A stretch of DNA of 64,000 nucleotides. Origin: Hippopus hippopus. Its lineage: Eukaryota > Mollusca > Bivalvia > Cardiida > Cardiidae. The translations under genes and the position numbers were made by a program. Below, one piece after another: positions 57,666 to 64,000 of this stretch. How positions within the stretch are numbered: the stretch's first letter is position 1; every line of letters begins with the position of its first letter. Location: assembly GCA_946811185.2 (NCBI GenBank), contig OX328113.1, positions 19,862,521 to 19,926,520 on the forward strand, in the 5' to 3' direction. The notes under the pieces were generated by a model. That model did no database searches. It saw only the letters and a list, made by a program, of their open reading frames with translations, and had not been told where the DNA came from.

Positions 57666-57697
57666 CTGGAATCAGATCAGAAAAAATGCTGAATTTG

Positions 57698-57915
57698 TTA
57701 TAACTCTTTACTGAACAAAATTGACAAAATTTTGACTCTTCCATGTTAAAAGCATTTATAGATCTTAAATACAGCCATTGTTTTGGGGTTTGCTTTCAAA
57801 AGATAGAAAATATTGTGGGAAAAGGAGAAAATACTGCTTACCTGCATTTTCTCCTTTTCCCACAGTATCTTCAAAGGCCTTCTTTCGCAGGGTCACTGCC
57901 TTTTCAAATGTTTAG
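57698..57915 (-). repeat. Family A copy above exon 1
   Basis: AACTCTTTACTGAACAAAAT; both arms share a C-to-T change (AATATTGTGGG / CCCACAGTATC). Its B end reaches within 33 bp of the exon 1 acceptor. Confidence 0.78.
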
Positions 57916-57973
57916 CAAGTACAGGCCCATAAAAAACCCTGGATTATAATAATTAGTGCAAAAGGACATTTAG

Positions 57974-58020
57974 GTTACACACAAGATGGCTATGATGGCC
58001 CTGTATTGCTCTAATAGCTA
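57974..58020 (+). repeat. Helentron-like 5' end fragment
   Basis: ACAAGATGGCTATGATGGCC then CTGTATTGCTCTAATAGCTA. Confidence 0.6.
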
Positions 58021-58191
58021 AAAGACAAAGGAAGCAAAACTGGGATGGCCAGAGATTTCTATGCACAAAAAGTATGTAATCTATGAAAATTTTACAGAGC
58101 AAACTAAAACTGTGGAGCAAATACAATGGCAAATAAATTGGAAGGACATGACTGTTGCTTTGTGTGGTAGCTGGGGTGGTAGAGGTGTCTC

Positions 58192-58376
58192 TTAACTCTT
58201 TACCAAATGACAAAATTTTAAACTTGTCAAAATTGAAAGCATTTGCAGATGTAAAAAAAAAAAAATGTGGCAGATAGATTGAAAATTGTTTTGGGAAGGG
58301 TCATTTTCCCATAATATTTTCAGAAGGCTTTTTTCTAAGGGTCGTTACAAGCCGGGATTGTGTGATGAAGGGTTAA
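58192..58376 (-). repeat. Family A with left hairpin arm deleted
   Basis: TTAACTCTTTACCAAATGAC; GGGAAGGGTCATTTTCCCAT marks the deletion; ends TGTGATGAAGGGTTAA. Confidence 0.78.
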
Positions 58377-58713
58377 CCCTTTACCATACAATCCCAAATT
58401 CTATGGCCCTAGAAGAGAAGACTTTTGAAAAAATTGTGGGAAAAGGAGAAAATGCTGATAATAAGCATTTTTTTCCTTTTCCCACAATGATTCTACCCTA
58501 TCTCACACAAATTCCCACATTTCAGTCATGGTAAAGACTACACCCTCTACCAAACAAACCTATGCTGTAATGAACCCGAGGAAAAAGGCTTTTGAAAACA
58601 TTGAGGGAAATGGGAGAAAATACTGATACCAGCATTTCCTCCTTTCCCTACAACGTTTTTGAAGCCTCCTTCTTTAGAGTCAATAAAACTTTGGATTGTT
58701 TGGGAAAAGGTTA
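58373..58713. repeat. Family A partial plus A-A foldback variant
   Basis: 58373-58530 (+) shares TTAA with its neighbour and lacks the B end. 58545-58713 has A-type shoulders on both sides (AAAAAGGCTTTTGAAAACAT / TTTTTGAAGCCTCCTTCTTT) and ends GGGAAAAGGTTAA. Confidence 0.75.
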
Positions 58714-59007
58714 AAAGAATTCCCTTTTTTGTCACATGTTCTAGTTCCAGTAATATGCATCTAAAAATACTCCATCCCGTCAATAGGTTAAAACAATGGG
58801 GTCATGAAAGCCAGTGGTTTTGTCTACAAATTAACTCCTAGCATTTCTGGAGGAACCTGATAAATTGTCTCTCAGGAAAATGGACTCTCACAGCTGTCAA
58901 ACATAAACCTCAATCATTTTTGTCAACAGTTGTAAATCCCACGGTAACATGCTAACTGTATTGATTATTTCCTTACACCATTCCATCCTTCTCTTGAATC
59001 TTCCACG

Positions 59008-59460
59008 GAACAATCCGAAGTTTTAATGACTCTGAGGATTGACTGATTGATTGAATGGTGTTTTACCCTGCATTCAACATTTATATTTCAGTCATATTAT
59101 GGCAACAGCTTACAAACTGTATTCCTGTATTTCCCGGGTTCCAACCGTACTAGGCTAGCCCTCTAAAGTGTCTAACCGAAGGACACTCCAACAAAAAATC
59201 CCAGTGCCTCCAGTGAGACTCAAACTCAGGTCCTCCAGCTTGTAACTGAGCCATGCAGGACCCCATGACTCTAAGGGAAAAAGGCTTTTGAAAATATCGT
59301 GGGAAAAGGAGACAATACTGGTAACCAGCACTGTCTCTTTTTCCCATAATATCTTCAAGCATTTCAGATACAAACTCCCATCATTTGAGCCAGGTTTGAG
59401 ATGTCTTCAGCAAATGCTTTAAAAGTGGACAAGTCTAAAATTTTATAGTTTGGTAAGGGG
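59008..59460 (+). repeat. Family A copy split by a SINE
   Basis: SINE (minus, about 59039-59268) is flanked by ATGACTCTGAGG and ATGACTCTAAGG, a near-perfect 12-bp duplication. The SINE head holds GAGACTCAAACTCAGGTCC, the core CGAAGGACACTCC. Confidence 0.82.
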
Positions 59461-59468
59461 AATATTTA

Positions 59469-59696
59469 TTAACCCTTTACCACACAAGCACAACTTTTAA
59501 CGACCCTGAAAAAGAAAGCTTTTGAAAACATTGTGGGAAAAGGAGAAAATATTGGTAACCAGCATTTTCTCCTTTCCCAACAATGTTTTCTATCTTTTGA
59601 AAGAAAGTCTCATCATTTTAGCTACATGTAGTTTGTTGTCTGCAAATGCTTTCAATCTGGAAAAGTCTAAAATTTTGTTGTGTGGTAAAGAGATAA
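59469..59696 (+). repeat. Family A copy
   Basis: TTAACCCTTTACCACACAAG to GTGTGGTAAAGAGATAA. Confidence 0.87.
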
Positions 59697-59726
59697 TTAT
59701 ACCATTCTATCCTTCTCTTGAATCGT

Positions 59727-60005
59727 TCACCAAACAATCCAAAGTTTTAACGACCCTGAAGGAAAAAACTTTTGAAAAGATTGTGGGACAACGAATCTCT
59801 TCTTCTCTTTATCTTTTTACATGACTGAATTTTAGACTTGTCCAAATTGAAACCATTTGCAGATAACAAATTGAATCTTTCACCAATTAAGGGATCCATT
59901 TGTATTAAAAAAGGTAGAACATGTTGAGGGGAAAAAAAAGGAACTGCTAGTTCAACCAGTGCTTTCTCTTTTTCCAAAAATACTTTAAAAACTATTTTTC
60001 TTCAA
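59727..60005. repeat. Two half copies of family A
   Basis: 59727-59795 (+), CACCAAACAATCCAAAGTTT; 59810-60005 (-), GACTTGTCCAAATTGAAACC. Together they imitate an element missing its hairpin. Confidence 0.65.
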
Positions 60006-60300
60006 ATTTGTTTAAGGCCTATTAAGCAGCCAAAGGTAAGCAATTTGTGAGTCCAAATGCAGGCACATATAATTCATATCAATTTGAAGCATGGATATTA
60101 TTTCAAGCCTGACAAATATTCACAATATGGTCTATCAAACTGGTAGAATGGATGGTAAAACTAGAATTGAAGTTGCTAAATTTTTTCTGCCAGCAACCAG
60201 AACTTTGACAGACTGTACTGTAGCACATTGTAAACTCATAATAATATCAATACTTTTAAATGATATAAATTGAAATTGCCTGCAATTTGACCCCATATTG
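60005..60300. repeat. Family C relative, diverged
   Basis: TTTAAGGCCTATTAAGCAGCC start; inner TTTCTGCCAGCAACCAGAAC and GACAGACTGTACTGTAGCAC match family C interior. Confidence 0.6.
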
Positions 60301-60449
60301 TTTGCCAGCATTTCTCTATTTCTGACAGTGTTTTCAAATCTGCCATTTTGAGTAAGTTTCTCCTTTTGCCACAATGCTTCAACAGTTTTCCAAAGTGATC
60401 TGCAGCAAAAGAAAATAGCACAAAATACGGGGATGTGTTACATATAATT

Positions 60450-60923
60450 GAGCCACGCTCTGGTAAAAGAGGGTATCTCCATCATGTATAATACCAACCA
60501 AGTCCTTACAGTTATAGATCCATAAAATCCATTTTGTCTAACAACCAAGTGAATCTGGAGGTAGACTGTCCTTTAAAATGTAGAAAATTGACCGACAAAA
60601 AAAAAACTTTGGCTCAGGTCAGCCTTTGCTGACTGTGCTGGCTGAGCTGGGCCAGTATCTTTTGCAGATACTTTAACTCTTTACCAAACAACAAAATTTT
60701 AGACTTGTACAAATTCAAAGCATTTGCAGATGACAAATCAAACATGACTCAAAAATTAAAATTTGTTTTGGGAAGGATAGAAAACATTGTAGGAAAAGGA
60801 GAAAATGCTGGTTACCAGCATTTTCTCCTTTTCCTACAATGTTTTCAAAAGGCTTCTTTCTCAGGGTCGTTAAAAGTCGGGATTGTGTGGTAAAGGGTTA
60901 AACACCTTTTTTACGGAGCATGA
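60450..60923 (+). repeat. Family B MITE with family A inserted at its TTAA
   Basis: Insert 60673-60901; junctions GCAGATACT-TTAA and TTAA-ACACC fall in the right terminal repeat of family B. Confidence 0.85.
60673..60901 (-). repeat. Family A copy nested in family B
   Basis: TTAACTCTTTACCAAACAAC to GTGTGGTAAAGGGTTAA; the two arms carry a matched change, GTAGG/CCTAC. Confidence 0.92.
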
Positions 60924-61236
60924 TACATTTATTTCTCACAGACTCTCACAAGTATGATGCACTTAGTTGGCTACTCTGCCAACAGAAGTAAAATTGCCAA
61001 TTAACACAACAATAATTACTTGACCTATTTTCCTCAAAATGAGTGTTTGGCCTCACCCAAAATCATGTACAGAATCTTTTTGCAATTATAACAAGCACTA
61101 GGAAACAATGAAAAAGTTGTATCACATCAGTTGAATTTATCAAAATAGGCAATTTCTCCATTTCTGCTGCTGTTTTCATGCATTATTATTTTCATTTCCA
61201 GCATTCAGTCAAATAATCGAACACTTTTTCCTTCTA
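60924..61236. other. Unassigned AT-rich stretch
   Basis: No ORF or known repeat; precedes a family B fragment (61237-61311, GGGGACTTAATGCATCTGCA). Confidence 0.4.
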
Positions 61237-61311
61237 AAATGAGATGGGCTACCTGAAAAGGGGACTTAATGCATCTGCAAAAATCATCAACCCATGTTAG
61301 GCTGACAGTCC

Positions 61312-61656
61312 CGGCAAGCCTATAGAAAACATTGTGGGAAAAGGAGAAAATGCTGGTAACCAGCATTTTCTCCTTTTCCCACAATATTTTCTACCCTATC
61401 AAAGTTAGAAATCATCATATTACCAAGATTTAATTTGTTGTCTGCAGATGTTTTGAATTTGGTCCAGTTCAAAAATTTGTCGTTTGGTAAAGAGTTAGGT
61501 ACAGCTCAAATAATGATACTTCTCTTTAAAAGGGTAGAAAACATTATGGGATATGGAGAAAATGCTGCATTTTCTCCTTATCCCATAATGTTTTCAAAAG
61601 GCCTTTTCCTCAAAGGACTTCATTAATACATGAGATTGTTTGGTAAACTAAAGGGT
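61312..61656. repeat. Two family A copies
   Basis: 61312-61497 (+), left end replaced by family B sequence; 61500-61656 (-), short hairpin with symmetric changes (ATTATGGGATA in both arms). Confidence 0.8.
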
Positions 61657-61859
61657 TAAGTAATTCAGTGGAAACATAATAGCGATTATTGCTAACCAAA
61701 GAAAGAGGTTTCTCTGTCTCTACCTGCTACCAGACACAAACTATACACTTGCAACAACTCAGCAGGGTATTTCTTTTGAAAACATTGTGTGAAAAGGAGC
61801 AGTAGCAACTTACCAGAGAGAATGAATTTGCAGCAGACAAAAGTATGGATAAACTGGAC

Positions 61860-62275
61860 AATTTTAGGTATAACTGTGTAACATATGAAAATAATTTGGT
61901 CCAAATTCAAAGGACAAATCAAAAGGGTAGAAAACATTGTGGGAAAAGGAGTAAAAATGCTGGTAATTACCATTTTCTCCTTTTCCCACAATGTCTTCAA
62001 AACTCTTCTTCCTCAAGCTTTTTTAAAACTTGGTATTGTATGCTAATGGGTTGAGTTTTCAGAAAACAATCCTATGCTCTAATGACCATGAAGAAGACGA
62101 ATTCTGAAAGTATCGTGGGAAAAGGAAATAAAAGCTGATCACCAGCATTTTCTCCTTTTTCCCATAATGTTTTACATCCTATCAAAGATATGTTCTATCA
62201 ATTGAGCCACGTTTTATTTGCGGGTAATTTTTTCTCTAAGTTGTTGAAACACGGGATTGTGTGGAAAAGGGTTGA
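61860..62275. repeat. Two family A copies
   Basis: 61860-62055 (-), GTAGAAAACATTGTGGGAAA ... TATGCTAATGGGTTGA; 62055-62275 (+), AACAATCCTATGCTCTAATG ... TGTGGAAAAGGGTTGA. Confidence 0.75.
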
Positions 62276-62529
62276 ATAACCATCTCAGTTTGGCTGTTTT
62301 GAATTGCCATATTGGCAGTTTGTTGTGTCTACTTTTTTTTTTCCTCAAAACTATAAAATGGTTCATGCAGAGAACATTGCAAACAATTATATGCAGAGAA
62401 AGTATTAATCAATAACTGTCACAGCTGTGCTGCAGAAAAAAACTTGATTCTTGTCATAGAAGTGACTAATGATGGCTTTCATCATCAGTTAGGCTAATAC
62501 TTCATCAAACAATCCTGTGTTCTAACCCT

Positions 62530-62850
62530 ATACCGGCGAGACCTGGTAGTCGGTAGCATACAGGACTCAAGAACAGGGGGTCGCTGGTTCGATCCTCGGC
62601 TCTGCCAATTTCTTTCCAAGGATTGATGATAGTTGTTGTGACAGGATTCATTCCTCTCTCACCGCTGATCATTGTTTCAATGATGGTTATGATGGAAAGC
62701 AGCCAGTGGCTTGGAAAGAATATTTTGCTAAGTACTAGTAAAAGAAACTCCAGGAAAGCATGGATAGGTGCACTGGCCGCCGTGATATAACTGAAATAAT
62801 GTTGAAATGGCATTAAACACCATACAATCAATCAATCAATCTAACCCTAT
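62530..62850 (+). repeat. tRNA-derived SINE type B, best copy
   Basis: tRNA-like head with GACCTGGTAGTCGGTAGCAT (A-box region) and GGTTCGATCC (B box), body ATGGATAGGTGCACTGGCCG, tail AACACCATACAATCAATCAA with tandem ATCA. About 320 bp, probably the most complete copy here. Confidence 0.88.
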
Positions 62851-63055
62851 ACCACACAATCCCGAGTTTAAACATCCTTGAGGAAGAAGCCTTTTGAAAA
62901 CATTGTGAGAAAAGGAGAAAATGCTGGTGACCAGCATTCTCACCTTTTCCTACAATGTTTCCGACCCTTTCAAAGACAATTTCCACATTTTGTGCCAGAT
63001 ACAGTCTGTCATCTGCAAAAGCTTTGGAAATGTCCAAAATATAGTCGTGTTGTAA
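62842..63055 (+). repeat. Family A copy
   Basis: CTAACCCTATACCACACAAT; B end GTCGTGTTGTAAGG. Confidence 0.8.
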
Positions 63056-63094
63056 GGACAGCTTTTGAAAATGATGATTGAAAAGGAGAAATCT

Positions 63095-63503
63095 TTTTAA
63101 AGACACTTGATAGCTTTTGAAAACAATGTGGGAAAAGGGGAAGGGGATAATGCAGGTAACCAGCATTTCTTCTTTTTCCACAATGTTTTCTGACCTGTTG
63201 AGAACACATTTCATAATTTGAGCCATATCTCATTTGTCATCTGCAAATACTTTGATTTTTGGAGGAGTCTAAAATTTTGTTATATGCAGAATTACCTCTT
63301 TATGAAACGACAAAATTTTAGACTAGTCAAAATTGAAAGCATTTGCAGACAAAATAAAAGTGAATCAAAAATTAGAATCTGTTTTGGGAAGGGTAGAAAA
63401 TATTGTGGGAAAAGGAGAAAATGCTCCTTTTCCCACAATGTTTTTAAAATGCTTCTTTCTCGATCAGAGTTGTTAAAAGTCGGGATTGTGTGGTTAGGGG
63501 TTA
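63095..63503. repeat. Two family A copies, B ends adjoining
   Basis: 63095-63295 (+) then 63292-63503 (-), TACCTCTTTATGAAACGACA to GTGTGGTTAGGGGTTAG; the second hairpin is shortened at its tip. Confidence 0.8.
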
Positions 63504-63524
63504 GCCAAGTATCATACACAGCTG

Positions 63525-63837
63525 TAGGCTAATACTTTCAAAAACAATCCTGTGTTTTAATGACACTTGGGAAGACAGCTTTTGAAAACAGTATGGGAAG
63601 AGGATAAAAATTTAATGCTAGCTCCAAACATTTTTTTCCTTTTCCCACACATAGTTTTGACCTGCTAAAGACATATCCCACCATTTCAGCTGTATTTAAT
63701 TCACTGTCTACAAATGCTTTCAATTTAGGAAGTCTGAATTTCCACTTCTGGAAGAGTAAACTTAGCACCATGTTTAACAGAATATTCTAAATCTTTGCCA
63801 GAAAACAAAATTTCAGACTGGTCCAAACTGAAAGCAT
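63525..63837. repeat. Family A copy and a further left end
   Basis: 63525-63765 (+), diverged; 63785-63837 (-), CTTTGCCAGAAAACAAAATT up to GAAAGCATTTT, cut by a SINE. Confidence 0.72.
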
Positions 63838-64000
63838 TTTGATTGATTGATTGATTGTATGGTGTTTAATGCTGTTTTCAACGTTATTTCAGCTATATTG
63901 CAGCGGCCAGTGCACCTATCCATGCTTTCCTGGAGTTTCTTTTACCAGTACTCCACACAATTTTCTTTCCAAGCCACTTGCTGCTTTCCCACATAACCAT
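63838..64000 (-). repeat. SINE type B, runs off the window
   Basis: (GATT)n tail TGATTGATTGATTGTATGGT at left, body GCGGCCAGTGCACCTATCCA; inserted into a family A copy. Confidence 0.85.

Noticed and set aside
57666..57744. In-frame upstream extension of exon 1 to an ATG (MEESKFCQFC...)
   Set aside because: It lies in family A sequence beyond a good acceptor site and has no signal peptide.
62530..62600. Possible functional tRNA gene
   Set aside because: The A- and B-box-like sequence is the head of a repeated SINE; it lacks a sound cloverleaf and recurs with many mutations.

Overview
This is a eukaryotic, AT-rich, intron-dominated window, most likely from a bivalve mollusc. The basis is (i) CAAGAGGGCC...CTAA Helentron/pearl-type non-autonomous elements with tandem cores and ACGG-rich tails, a style familiar from bivalve genomes, (ii) several tRNA-derived SINEs, and (iii) a metazoan multi-exon gene. 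Species cannot be named from the sequence alone.

Gene content is low. One host gene on the minus strand runs from about 57.7 kb down to 21.8 kb. I rebuilt 21 coding exons by eye; every junction has AG/GT sites and matching codon phase. They encode 977 residues of a KIAA0319/KIAA0319L-type single-pass membrane glycoprotein: MANSC/MANEC-like Cys domain, EGF-like domain plus Thr-rich linker, five PKD domains, a membrane-proximal region, a second Cys-rich motif, one transmembrane helix, and a cytoplasmic tail with a YSLL sorting motif and the natural stop. The 5' exon(s) carrying start codon and signal peptide were not found. The other intact ORF is a 795-aa hAT transposase on the plus strand inside an intron, in a structurally complete 3.2-kb element with matching terminal repeats and an 8-bp target duplication (CCACTGAT).

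The rest is transposon-derived. The dominant feature is one short element (here family A): about 220-230 bp, flanked by TTAA, with a long near-perfect central hairpin. I see roughly 80 copies or fragments in 64 kb. Other elements: family B (about 260 bp, GAGCC termini), family C (AAGG termini, TTAA target), family D (146-bp hairpin), Helentron-like elements, and SINEs. Nesting among them gives natural empty sites that fix target preferences: family A into TTAA inside family B (three times), family C into TTAA inside family A, and Helentron-like elements without target duplication into family A and D copies.

Layout: 1-21.8 kb, repeats only (no convincing gene; one unclassified stretch at 14.7-15.2 kb). 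21.8-57.7 kb, the KIAA0319L-like gene with repeat-packed introns; hAT element at 28.9-32.1 kb. 57.7-64 kb, repeats, probably 5' intron of the same gene. The most unusual signals are the density of family A, paired substitutions in both arms of individual hairpins (arm homogenisation), head-to-head and foldback rearranged copies, and the well-preserved hAT element.
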